A stretch of 34,821 nt of DNA from contig JAHCSU010000476.1 of the NCBI GenBank assembly GCA_023522315.1, forward strand, positions 1-34,821, written 5' to 3'. Shown one piece after another: positions 24,229 to 31,743 of the stretch. Position numbers and translations under genes: made by a program. This DNA is from Nostoc sp. CCCryo 231-06 (GTDB taxonomy: Bacteria; Cyanobacteriota; Cyanobacteriia; Cyanobacteriales; Nostocaceae). Under the pieces are notes generated by a model, which searched no databases, was not told where the DNA came from, and saw nothing but the letters and a program-made list of their open reading frames with translations. The first letter of the stretch is position 1. Each line of letters starts with the position of its first letter.

Positions 24229-26282
24229 ATTGTGTATACACCGTAGACGAGGGAAGGGGAGGGGAAGCCGCCACCCTCAACAATATTGGCGGTGTCTACT
24301 TTTCATTAGGAGAAAAGCAACAAGCGCTCAAATACTACAATCAAGTTTTACCCATACTCCGTGCAGTAGGGGACAGGGGAGGGGAAGCCGCCACCCTCAA
24401 CAATATTGGCTTAGTCTACTCCGATTTAGGAAATAAGCAGGAGGCGCTCAAATACTACAACCAAGCTTTACCCATAATCCGTGCAGTGGGGGGCAGGGAA
24501 GGGGAAGCCACTACCCTTTTTAACATGGCTCAACTAGAACGCGATCGCGGCAACCTCCAACAAGCCCAAACACATATTCAAGCAGCTATTGAAATCGTTG
24601 AAGATTTACGCACCAAAATTGACAGTCAAGAACTGCGTACTTCCTATTTTGCCACGGTACAGGGTTACTATCAGTTCTACATCGACTTGCTGATGCAGTT
24701 GCACAAAAAAGACCCATCAAAAGGATACGACGCTTTGGCACTGCATATTAGTGAGCGATCGCGTGCCAGGGTTTTATTAGAACTATTAACAGAAGCCAAT
24801 GCTAAAATCCGTAAAGGCATTGACCCGCAACTACTGGCAGAAGAACAAAACTTGCAGCAGCAACTTGATGCTAGAGATAAACTGCGTCAAGAGTTACTGA
24901 ATAAAACAGCACCCACAACCGCAATCCAAAAGCTGGAAAAAGAAATTGCCGACCTCTCTAGCCAATACCGAGAACTGCAAACCAAAATCCGTACAAGTAG
25001 CCCAAAATATGCAGCACTGAAATATCCTGAACCTCTGGAATTAGCTCAAATTGAGCAACAACTCGATTCAGATACTCTGCTTTTGCAATATTCCTTGGGT
25101 GAAGAACGCAGCTATCTTTGGGCTGTCACTCCCAATTCCATCAATAGCTACGAACTCCCTAGAGGCGAAGCTATAGAAACATCAGCAGAAAAATTCAAGA
25201 AAGTATTAAGAAAATGTCAAAGACCAGGTATAGACTGCCAGAAGTTACCCGCAGAGCAAAAAGCCAAAGATTTTCAAGAAATTACCCAAGCTGCGACTGA
25301 ACTTAGCCAGCTTATCCTTGCGCCCGTTTCAGGAAAGTTGGGGAAAAAGCGTTTGGTAATTGTTGCAGATGGTGCATTGGAAGAAATTCCCTTTACAGCA
25401 TTATCAGAACCAAATCAAATCTCTCAGCTTGAAAAGTCGCCCCAGGCGGGGAAATCTAATTATCAACCCCTTCTAGTTAACCACGAAATTGTAAATCTAC
25501 CCTCCGTCACTGCGATCGCCACCCACAGGGAAGACTTGAACAAACGCCAACCTGCACCCAAAACCCTAGCTGTTCTTGCTGACCCTGTATTTGAGGCTAA
25601 TGACCAGCGATTCACAGGTAAACCCCCTTCTCTAGGCACCGAACTCAACCTCGAACAGTCTAGCCTCAAACAATCCGCGAGAAATCTTAACCGTGCAGGA
25701 TGGGGACGGCTACTGGGTACGCGCACAGAAGCCGAACAAATATTAAAACTTGTACCACCCTCGGAAAGCTTATATGCTTTTGATTTTGATGCCAATTACA
25801 ATCTGGCAACCAGTCCAAAACTCAAACAATATCGATTCATCCTCTTTGCAACTCACGGTTTTGCTGACCCGATCAACCCAGAATCGTCAGGAATCCTACT
25901 TTCTCAGATAAATAAAGAAGGCAAACTTAATAACCCAAGTATCTTACGGCTGCGTGACATTTTTAACTTGGATTTGGGTGCAGATTTAGTTGTGCTGAGT
26001 GCTTGCGAAACGGGTTTAGGTAAGGATGTCCAAGGTGAAGGATTGGTAGGGTTGACACGAGAATTGATGTATGCAGGGGCAAAAAGTGCTGTGGTGTCTT
26101 TGTGGCAAGTCAATGACACCGCAACATCAAAATTGATGCCCCAGTTTTACACAGCGATGTTGCAGCAAAAAGCATCTCCCATAACTTCCCTGCGTGAAGC
26201 ACAACTCAAACTGTGGCAGCAAGAAAAGTGGCGAAACCCATACTATTGGGCGGCTTTCACGTTGCAAGGTGAGTGGAGATGA
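24195..26282 (+). CDS. TPR-CHAT protein, 5'-truncated by repeat elements
   Basis: Up to 695 residues from an in-frame TTG at 24195, but that start and the first 17 codons lie inside the repeat elements. Genuine gene sequence begins at about [14 protein letters not shown]. Two full 40-residue TPR units and a partial one follow, each with RAVGxRxGEA, then a coiled-coil region at about 210-275. A CHAT domain fills 390-695. The caspase-like dyad is His554 (FATHGF) and Cys604 (LSACETG), 50 residues apart, so the protease centre is intact. Full-length relatives carry many more TPRs and often a signal peptide, both missing here. It may be expressed from the element or be a decaying gene. A secreted serine protease gene follows on the same strand. 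Confidence 0.85.
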   Translation: MPLHGVILRKSYCVYTVDEGRGGEAATLNNIGGVYFSLGEKQQALKYYNQVLPILRAVGDRGGEAATLNNIGLVYSDLGNKQEALKYYNQALPIIRAVGGREGEATTLFNMAQLERDRGNLQQAQTHIQAAIEIVEDLRTKIDSQELRTSYFATVQGYYQFYIDLLMQLHKKDPSKGYDALALHISERSRARVLLELLTEANAKIRKGIDPQLLAEEQNLQQQLDARDKLRQELLNKTAPTTAIQKLEKEIADLSSQYRELQTKIRTSSPKYAALKYPEPLELAQIEQQLDSDTLLLQYSLGEERSYLWAVTPNSINSYELPRGEAIETSAEKFKKVLRKCQRPGIDCQKLPAEQKAKDFQEITQAATELSQLILAPVSGKLGKKRLVIVADGALEEIPFTALSEPNQISQLEKSPQAGKSNYQPLLVNHEIVNLPSVTAIATHREDLNKRQPAPKTLAVLADPVFEANDQRFTGKPPSLGTELNLEQSSLKQSARNLNRAGWGRLLGTRTEAEQILKLVPPSESLYAFDFDANYNLATSPKLKQYRFILFATHGFADPINPESSGILLSQINKEGKLNNPSILRLRDIFNLDLGADLVVLSACETGLGKDVQGEGLVGLTRELMYAGAKSAVVSLWQVNDTATSKLMPQFYTAMLQQKASPITSLREAQLKLWQQEKWRNPYYWAAFTLQGEWR

Positions 26283-26346
26283 GCGCGGGAGTAGCTATTG
26301 GTGTCAACTTAGCGTCAAAACCTGCCTAGAACCAGATTTTAGATTG

Positions 26347-26455
26347 TCTCGTTCCCAGTCTCCGACTTGGGAATGCCGTTCTAGAGGCTCCGCCTCCCTT
26401 GTTGGCGGCAGAGCCGCAATTGAGCAGCATTTCCAGCCAGAGGCTGGAAACGAGA
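26347..26455. repeat. 109-bp inverted-repeat element (TCTCGTTCCCAG ends)
   Basis: TCTCGTTCCCAG (26347-26358) pairs with CTGGAAACGAGA (26444-26455) with one mismatch. Inner hairpins are GAGGC-TCC-GCCTC (26384-26396) and CCAGCC-AGA-GGCTGG (26433-26447). Confidence 0.75.
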
Positions 26456-26467
26456 TTTGAAGAGCCG

Positions 26468-26621
26468 GCAGGATGGTTTCATACGAAGAAAGAAAAATAC
26501 ATAAGTCTTGATTCTCGTTTTGTGACATGGCTTTTTACCCCTCTCCAAACCTCTCCCCGAAAGGTCGAGAGGCTTTGAAACTCAGTTTTAGTTTTTCTCT
26601 GCTTGTATGAAACCACCCTGC
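26468..26621. repeat. 154-bp inverted-repeat element (GCAGGATGGTTTCATAC ends)
   Basis: GCAGGATGGTTTCATAC (26468-26484) matches the reverse complement of 26605-26621 at 16 of 17 bases. There is no coding content. Confidence 0.7.
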
Positions 26622-26626
26622 TTAAT

Positions 26627-26717
26627 CCCCTCCCCGCCGGCGGGGAGGGGAGACAAAACGCAGTTTTGGCGGGGTGGGGTTCTTCAGGTTTCATAAGTAA
26701 TGAAGCGGACATGATAT
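26627..26717. repeat. GC-rich palindrome plus half of the GACATGATAT element
   Basis: A perfect 24-base palindrome at 26627-26650 has arm CCCCTCCCCGCC. The following GGGGTGGGGTTCTTC and GTAATGAAGCGGACATGATAT (26697-26717, read by its ends) are the reverse of the left part of the element at 3371-3500, so the same family is present in opposite orientation. Confidence 0.65.
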
Positions 26718-26754
26718 CAGTTCAAATATTCAATATTACGGAGTGTTAGTAGCA

Positions 26755-27750
26755 ATGAATAAAAGATTTTTTGCCCTCTTGTTGACCGGATTTCTGATTG
26801 TCACAACTTTTAGTTATTGGTCATCAGTTCAAGCACAAACACAGGTAAAACCACAGCAAAGTATTACACCCAAATTCATCAGTTCCCAACAACTCAAGCT
26901 AGAAGGTGATGGCAAACCTTTTATCCCTTCTGGTTTGGAACGGACTGCCAAACCTGACGAAAGCGACTCTAGAGGCATTCCTACAGGAATAGATAACCGT
27001 ACCCCGATGTTGAGCCAAAAATATCCTTGGTCGGCAATTGGTCGAATCAAAGGAACTACAGCCGATGGCAGTGGTTATTACTGCACGGGAACATTAATTT
27101 CTGCTAATCTGGTTTTAACTAATGCTCACTGTGCTATTGACCCAAAAACTGGCAAATTAAGCACAAAAATCCAGTTTCTGCCTAACGTAATCGATGGCAA
27201 TTACCAAGACAAAGCGGAAGCCAACGAAGTTTATTATGGAACAGATTTCAAGGAAAGCAAAGAGCTTAGTCCTAATGATTGGGCAATTCTGAAAATTAAC
27301 CAGCCTCTAGGTCGCAAATACGGTTATTTGGGATGGAAATCGATACCTTCTACTACGCTTGTTAGCAAGCAAAAAGCTTTCTTTTTCGTGGGTTATTCTG
27401 GAGATTTCCCTAACGACAATTATCAAAAATATTTCAGTGCCGGGCGGGGATGGACGGCAAGTTATCAGGCAGGATGCAGTATTGTCAGAGAGGAAGATGG
27501 TTTTTTATTACATGATTGCGCCACTGCTGGTGGTTCTTCCGGTGGCCCCATTGTTGCCGTAATTAATGGCGACCCTTATATTGTCGCTCTGAATAATGGT
27601 GAAGCAAAAAATGTCAAGACTGGACAAGATATCATCAATTACAGCACTTCCGGCTATTATGAAGCACAATTTTACCCATATCCCTTTCCTATCCTAACTT
27701 TTGAGACTGTGTGCGTACCTCATAGCAGGCGGAAGTGCTGTATGCGGTGA
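26755..27750 (+). CDS. Secreted trypsin/V8-like serine protease with MITE-derived C-terminus
   Basis: 331 residues from the ATG at 26755, chosen because GGAG lies 11 bases upstream and MNKRFFALLLTGFLIVTTF begins a clean signal peptide (cut after about VQA, 27). A GTG four codons earlier is less likely. The triad is His125 (LTNAHC), Asp175 (PNDWAILKI) and Ser262 (GGSSGGP). It is probably an exported peptidase of the glutamyl-endopeptidase type. Codons after Tyr296 come from a 103-bp element, giving an odd tail rich in Tyr, Phe, Pro, Arg and Cys (VPHSRRKCCMR). Removing the element would restore NYAVKISTIEEASGGN and a TAG at 27786. The triad is intact, so activity may persist. Confidence 0.9.
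   Translation: MNKRFFALLLTGFLIVTTFSYWSSVQAQTQVKPQQSITPKFISSQQLKLEGDGKPFIPSGLERTAKPDESDSRGIPTGIDNRTPMLSQKYPWSAIGRIKGTTADGSGYYCTGTLISANLVLTNAHCAIDPKTGKLSTKIQFLPNVIDGNYQDKAEANEVYYGTDFKESKELSPNDWAILKINQPLGRKYGYLGWKSIPSTTLVSKQKAFFFVGYSGDFPNDNYQKYFSAGRGWTASYQAGCSIVREEDGFLLHDCATAGGSSGGPIVAVINGDPYIVALNNGEAKNVKTGQDIINYSTSGYYEAQFYPYPFPILTFETVCVPHSRRKCCMR
27640..27742. mobile_element. 103-bp MITE, TA-flanked, copy 2, inside the protease gene
   Basis: The left end TACAGCACTTCCGGC and the right end GGCGGAAGTGCTGTA form inverted repeats (14 of 15 bases), bordered by TA. Same length as copy 1 at 17573-17675 and alignable without gaps. Net insertion is 101 bases plus the duplicated TA, so the host frame shifts and stops six bases beyond the element. 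Confidence 0.85.
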
Positions 27751-27788
27751 AAATTTCTACCATCGAGGAGGCTTCGGGTGGAAATTAG
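27743..27788 (+). pseudogene. Displaced original 3' end of the serine protease gene
   Basis: Joined to the TA at 27640-27641, this sequence completes Tyr and then reads AVKISTIEEASGGN before TAG at 27786-27788. It is now out of frame and untranslated. The fit of frame, length and stop supports it as the pre-insertion C-terminus (310 residues in all). Confidence 0.75.
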
Positions 27789-27897
27789 ATTAGCTATTAG
27801 AGATGGTTGGAAGTTTGTTGCGATCGCCTGTGTTATCATCCATTTTCATAGAGCCTAGTAGTCTGTCAAGAAATAATTGACGAATAGATTTTCTGTA

Positions 27898-27920
27898 GAG
27901 ACGGCGATTTATCGCGTCTC
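27898..27920. repeat. Dispersed palindrome GAGACGGCGATTTATCGCGTCTC
   Basis: Imperfect palindrome of the AGACGCGAT family, with one extra base in the left arm; intergenic, between the protease and the LOG gene. Confidence 0.65.
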
Positions 27921-27994
27921 TCCAACTGGCAATAGAAGCCTGTGAAGCCTGTCAAAAGTATTGGGGTGCGGGTGGAAAAATCCACCCCTAAACC

Positions 27995-29065
27995 CTACTT
28001 TCTTTCTGGATGCGCTGCATCCTCTGCTGAAGGAGTACCCATCCGGTTAATTGTGGCAATCATCTGATACAAGCGCCCCAAGTCGCGTTGATTGAAGTAC
28101 AAAACGAGGCGGGGTAGTCCAACAGTTTCATCTTCTGCTTCTTGAGGTAATGCCTGACTTTTTTCAATCCGTCCTTGAATAATAATGTGGCTAAAATCAG
28201 CATTGAGTTGCTCTACCTGAGCGTCTGATATATCTGTCTTGAGGCGGATGACTAATTTATTAGCTACATATCGACAGGAGTGATAAACCTGGTAAAAACG
28301 AGTAATAGCATCACAAGCCACATCCAAGTTGTCTGTCACCGTGTAAAGGCTGGGGTCTTCAGGACTGACAAGACCATTTTGTACTAGTTGCTTATCAATG
28401 TATTCGCTCCAAGACCGCCAGTAATCACCACCAGGGTGATCGATTAAAACTAGAGGTACTGGGCCAAATTTACCAGTCTGGCTTAATGTCATACATTCAA
28501 AAGCTTCATCTTGAGTGCCGAAACCTCCAGGAAACAAGGCTACAGCATCACTTTCTTTGAGGAGAAACAGCTTGCGGGTAAAGAAATATTTGAAGTGAAT
28601 CAGCTTAGGATCACCTTCTATAAACGGGTTCGCTTCCTGCTCAAAGGGTAACTGAATGTTTAATCCAAAGGAATTCTCTCGCCCAGCCCCTTCGTGACCC
28701 GCCTGCATGATCCCACCGCCACCGCCGGTCATCACCATAAATCCTAATTGAGACACAACGCGAGCAAACTCAAGGGCCATTTGGTACTCTGGCGTATCTG
28801 GCGCTAGACGAGCAGAACCAAAGATGGTGACTTTGCGAACGTGTCGGTAATCATAGAAAAGCTGGAAACCGCGCTCCATATCTGCTAATGCAGCCGACAA
28901 AATTTTCCAATCGAGACGCTCAATTTCGGTATCAGCTAGACGAACAATAGTAGCAAGTGCTTGCTGAATAAATTGCCGATTTTTTAATGTCGGTAAGCGA
29001 GTAATCAATTCAGCGATATCCGCCTGTAAAGACTCTAATGTGTCAAACGACGCAGATGAGGTCAT
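27995..29065 (-). CDS. LOG family (TIGR00730-type) Rossmann-fold protein
   Basis: 356 residues, longer than the 180-200 of typical LOG proteins. The core has FGSARLAPDTPEY, VMTGGGGGIMQAGHEGAGR (residues about 130-148) and the signature FPGGFGTQDEAFE, matching the PGGxGTxxE motif that gives phosphoribohydrolase activity in cytokinin-activating LOG enzymes. Flanking N- and C-terminal regions of about 75 residues each match the long bacterial form often mislabelled lysine decarboxylase. The bacterial role is likely nucleotide 5'-monophosphate base release, but is not proven. No signal peptide. It has no close operon partner. Confidence 0.88.
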   Translation of the reverse strand: MTSSASFDTLESLQADIAELITRLPTLKNRQFIQQALATIVRLADTEIERLDWKILSAALADMERGFQLFYDYRHVRKVTIFGSARLAPDTPEYQMALEFARVVSQLGFMVMTGGGGGIMQAGHEGAGRENSFGLNIQLPFEQEANPFIEGDPKLIHFKYFFTRKLFLLKESDAVALFPGGFGTQDEAFECMTLSQTGKFGPVPLVLIDHPGGDYWRSWSEYIDKQLVQNGLVSPEDPSLYTVTDNLDVACDAITRFYQVYHSCRYVANKLVIRLKTDISDAQVEQLNADFSHIIIQGRIEKSQALPQEAEDETVGLPRLVLYFNQRDLGRLYQMIATINRMGTPSAEDAAHPERK

Positions 29066-29490
29066 GAGAACTGCCGCAACAATAGCACTATATTTTACGT
29101 GAACTACTCACACTCTAGCAAGGGAGATATAGCCCTCTTATCTACAGTTAGGATACTCAGAACTGGCTTTGAGGTAGTATTAGTCATTACTTCATCTGAA
29201 ATTCCCATCTTTTGAGATTAGAACTCGGAAGTTGGTGTTCAGAACTCGGAAAGTCGTGTTTGGAACTCGGAAGTTGGTATTCAGAACTCGGAAAGTCGTG
29301 TTTGGAACTCGAAAAGTCGTGTTCGGAACTCGAAAAGTCGTGTTCGGAACTCGAAAGTTGGTGTTCGGAACTCGAAAGTTGGTGTTCGGAACTCGAAAAG
29401 TCGTGTTCAGAGCTTGGCTTTTCCCCTTTTCTTCCCCTCAATTCAATCCCAGTTCTTCCTTCAACGCCTCCGGCACATTAACTGCTGTCT
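29066..29490. other. Intergenic region with a tandem array
   Basis: Upstream of the LOG gene and downstream of the pentapeptide gene. Apart from the 21-bp array at 29221-29409 it holds nothing I can assign. Long open frames on both strands here arise only because the repeat length is a multiple of three. Confidence 0.6.
29221..29409. repeat. Nine-unit 21-bp tandem repeat array
   Basis: Units begin GAACTCG and come in two kinds: GAACTCGGAAGTTGGTGTTC (type A, units 1, 3, 7 and 8) and GAACTCGAAAAGTCGTGTTC (type B, units 2, 4, 5, 6 and 9), each plus one base. Early units have TCGGAA and later ones TCGAAA. The array fades into GAGCTTGGC at 29410. There are no stops in several frames, but no ribosome site or family. 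Confidence 0.85.
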
Positions 29491-31206
29491 CTAATCCCCG
29501 CACATCTTCCCACTGCTGCTTTTTACCCAGGTCATTTTTTCCATATTGGCGTCGCTGAGGTCAGCACCGCCCAGAATGGCGTAACTTAGGTTACTGTGGC
29601 TGAGATCCGCGCCATTGAGAATAGCACCACTGAGGTTACTGCCACTGAGGTTAGCGCTGTTAAGGTTGGCATAGCTGAAATCTGTACCGAAAAGGATAGC
29701 GTCGGTGAGGTCAGCACCACTTAGGTCGGCTTGGCTGAGAATCACTCCACTGAGGTCTGCTTCGTTGAGGATTACCCGACTCAGGTCTACACCACTGAGG
29801 TCGGCGCCTAAGAACATTGCACCGTTAAGTCTAGCGTTGTTAAGCTTGGCACCATTGAGTTTGGCATAGCTGAGATCAGCGGCGATGAGGATGGCATCAC
29901 TAAGGTTGGTGCTGAAAAGAATTGTGTCACTGAGGTTAGTACCGTTGAGGATGGCGTGACTCAAATCAGCACCACTAAGGTCGGCACGACAGAGGTCGGC
30001 ATGGTTAAGGTTGGTGCTGCTGAGGTTGGCTTCACTCAGATTCGCACCGAAAAGGATGGCGTTACTTAGGTCGGCATGGCTAAAGTTAGTGCTGCTGAGG
30101 TCGGCGCGGTTGAGGTCGGCGCGGTTGAGGTTGGCGCGGTTGAGGTTGGTGTTGCTAAGGTCAGCGCGGTTGAGGTCGGCGCGGCTAAGGTTGGCACAGC
30201 TAAGGTTTGCCCCACTCAGGTTGGTGCTGCCGAGGTCAGCACCACTGAGGTTTGCACCACTCAGGTTTGCACCACTCAGGTTGGCATCGCCCAGGTTAGC
30301 ACCGCTAAGGTTAGCACCGCTAAAGTTTACGCCAGTTAAGTTGGCATCGCCGAGATAAGCAAGGCTTAGCTCAGCACCCCTAAAGTCTGCCCCGGTGAGG
30401 TTGGCATCGCCCAGGTAAGCACCCTTAAAGTTGCCGCCTTTGAGAAATTGCCCGACTATACTACTAAAATTGCCAATTTCCAGGGCATCGCTATAGTTGA
30501 TGATCCGCAGCAGTTGGGATGTAAAAAAATTGTCTGTGTCTGGTTGAGCAGATGGATAGAAGGTGATTTTTTGTTTGAGTTCATCTCGCTCTTGGGCGTA
30601 GCGGTGTAACTCTAACAGTAAAATTAGTACGTTTAGCCCTGTATATATGTCAACCTGTCTCAGCCCGATCGCAATATTTTGCACCGCTAGCTTTAACATT
30701 GTTTTCTGAGGTAGGTTATCATCTGGTGTCCCATCGATAAATTCTCCCTGACACCAGCGACGATAAAAATCTTCTAGCCGCCAAAAAAGCAGTTCTGGGC
30801 GATATTTTTTACCAGTCACAACCAATTCCATTAGTTGGTTGACTATTTCTGGTTTCAGCGCCCCATTGCCCAGTAAATCATAAATCTCTTCATGCATCTG
30901 GCGATCGCCCATTCTAAAGGAGAACCCAGAAGGTAGTGTGCCTGATGTCTGATCACCTATCTTAGAAGTCAAACCGCTCTTTGGTATCGTCCATTTTTCT
31001 AAGCTTTCTTGCAGTCTTTTAGACCATAAATCTTCCTGTAAATTATCTTGAGCAAATTTAACGCTTTTATAAGGTTCTTTAATAGTTTTTCCTAGAGGTG
31101 AAACTGCTTCGGTTTTTACAGATGTGGTTTTTGGCATCTCTTCTAACCTTATATCCCTCACATAATTTCTCAGCAGTTGCCAAACTTGAGATAAATATGT
31201 TGACAT
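29491..31206 (-). CDS. Pentapeptide-repeat protein with N-terminal helical domain
   Basis: 571 residues. The first 245 are a non-repeat, mostly helical region (for example QMHEEIYDLLGNGALKPEI and FWRLEDFYRRWCQGEF) that I cannot assign. From about 255 to 555 the sequence is a run of some sixty A(D/N)LSxx pentapeptides, expected to form a right-handed square beta-helix. Function in cyanobacteria is generally unknown; DNA mimicry of gyrase as in MfpA/Qnr is only a distant analogy. No signal peptide is seen. The strongly repetitive DNA also produces spurious frames on the other strand. The end MEKMTWVKSSSGKMCGD is a normal capping tail. Confidence 0.9.
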   Translation of the reverse strand: MSTYLSQVWQLLRNYVRDIRLEEMPKTTSVKTEAVSPLGKTIKEPYKSVKFAQDNLQEDLWSKRLQESLEKWTIPKSGLTSKIGDQTSGTLPSGFSFRMGDRQMHEEIYDLLGNGALKPEIVNQLMELVVTGKKYRPELLFWRLEDFYRRWCQGEFIDGTPDDNLPQKTMLKLAVQNIAIGLRQVDIYTGLNVLILLLELHRYAQERDELKQKITFYPSAQPDTDNFFTSQLLRIINYSDALEIGNFSSIVGQFLKGGNFKGAYLGDANLTGADFRGAELSLAYLGDANLTGVNFSGANLSGANLGDANLSGANLSGANLSGADLGSTNLSGANLSCANLSRADLNRADLSNTNLNRANLNRADLNRADLSSTNFSHADLSNAILFGANLSEANLSSTNLNHADLCRADLSGADLSHAILNGTNLSDTILFSTNLSDAILIAADLSYAKLNGAKLNNARLNGAMFLGADLSGVDLSRVILNEADLSGVILSQADLSGADLTDAILFGTDFSYANLNSANLSGSNLSGAILNGADLSHSNLSYAILGGADLSDANMEKMTWVKSSSGKMCGD

Positions 31207-31743
31207 TTCTGTGTCCGTTGTTACATTTGAATTACTGTTTTGAGAATTCTGAATTAAAAATTTATCTATGCTAGTTTGCTTGCCATTGCCAAAAAATTAA
31301 TAGTATCAATAAATACTACACGAAAAATCTCATGCGTTGGCGATATCTCCGATGGGTTACACCAACTTCGTGGTGTTCCTGGAGGGCGGCTTCTCGCTAA
31401 CCGGTAGTAACCTCAAGCTCCTTCTTTTGATCAAATAAAGTGTCATCATAAAAATTATTTCAAAAATCAAGTAATTTTCCGCCTTTGGCTAATTTGCTAT
31501 GCTCTTTTCCCACAATATTTACTAGTTTTATGTAAAAATAATACTTACTGTTTGTGAGAGTTGCAATTGTTAGGAAAAATCCTACTGTACAATAGCGTGA
31601 ACATTGCGGAAAAATGGCAACTAAAATTGAAGTCTAACTTTACTGCTTGATCTAAAGCATCTAAGAGAATCGACAAAAAGCAGGCTACATAGCTTTGCAA
31701 AAGTTAAAAATTCACTACGAAATAACTATCGGGGATACAGGGG
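31207..31743. other. Divergent intergenic region (537 bp)
   Basis: Promoters of the pentapeptide gene (-) and the metalloprotease gene (+) must lie here. A degenerate Nostoc-type repeat with the hairpin ACACCAA-CTTCG-TGGTGT occurs at about 31360-31378. A TACAAT at 31588-31593 is a possible -10 for the plus strand, without a convincing -35. No gene is seen. Confidence 0.45.

Larger units (their letters stand above)
24010..24245. mobile_element. 236-bp outer inverted-repeat element with TA ends
   Basis: The left end TACGGTGTACACACAA (24010-24025) matches the reverse complement of the right end (24230-24245), TACGGTGTATACACAA, at 15 of 16 bases. It contains the 22-bp tandem duplication, the inner 92-bp element and a 28-base palindrome. 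There is no transposase. It runs into the TPR coding region of the CHAT gene, which continues unbroken from its right end. Confidence 0.65.
26283..26754. other. Repeat-filled spacer between CHAT gene and protease gene
   Basis: No gene. Almost the whole 472 bases are repeat elements: 26347-26455, 26468-26621 and 26627-26717, listed separately. A GGAG at 26740-26743 precedes the protease start. Confidence 0.6.

Noticed and set aside
29187..29558. Open frames on both strands over the 21-bp array
   Set aside because: Produced by the repeat length being a multiple of three; the peptides are heptad copies such as VVFGTRK with no gene signals.
30011..30358. Plus-strand frames opposite the pentapeptide gene
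   Set aside because: Leu/Arg-rich or Val/Ala-rich shadows of the repetitive coding sequence on the minus strand.
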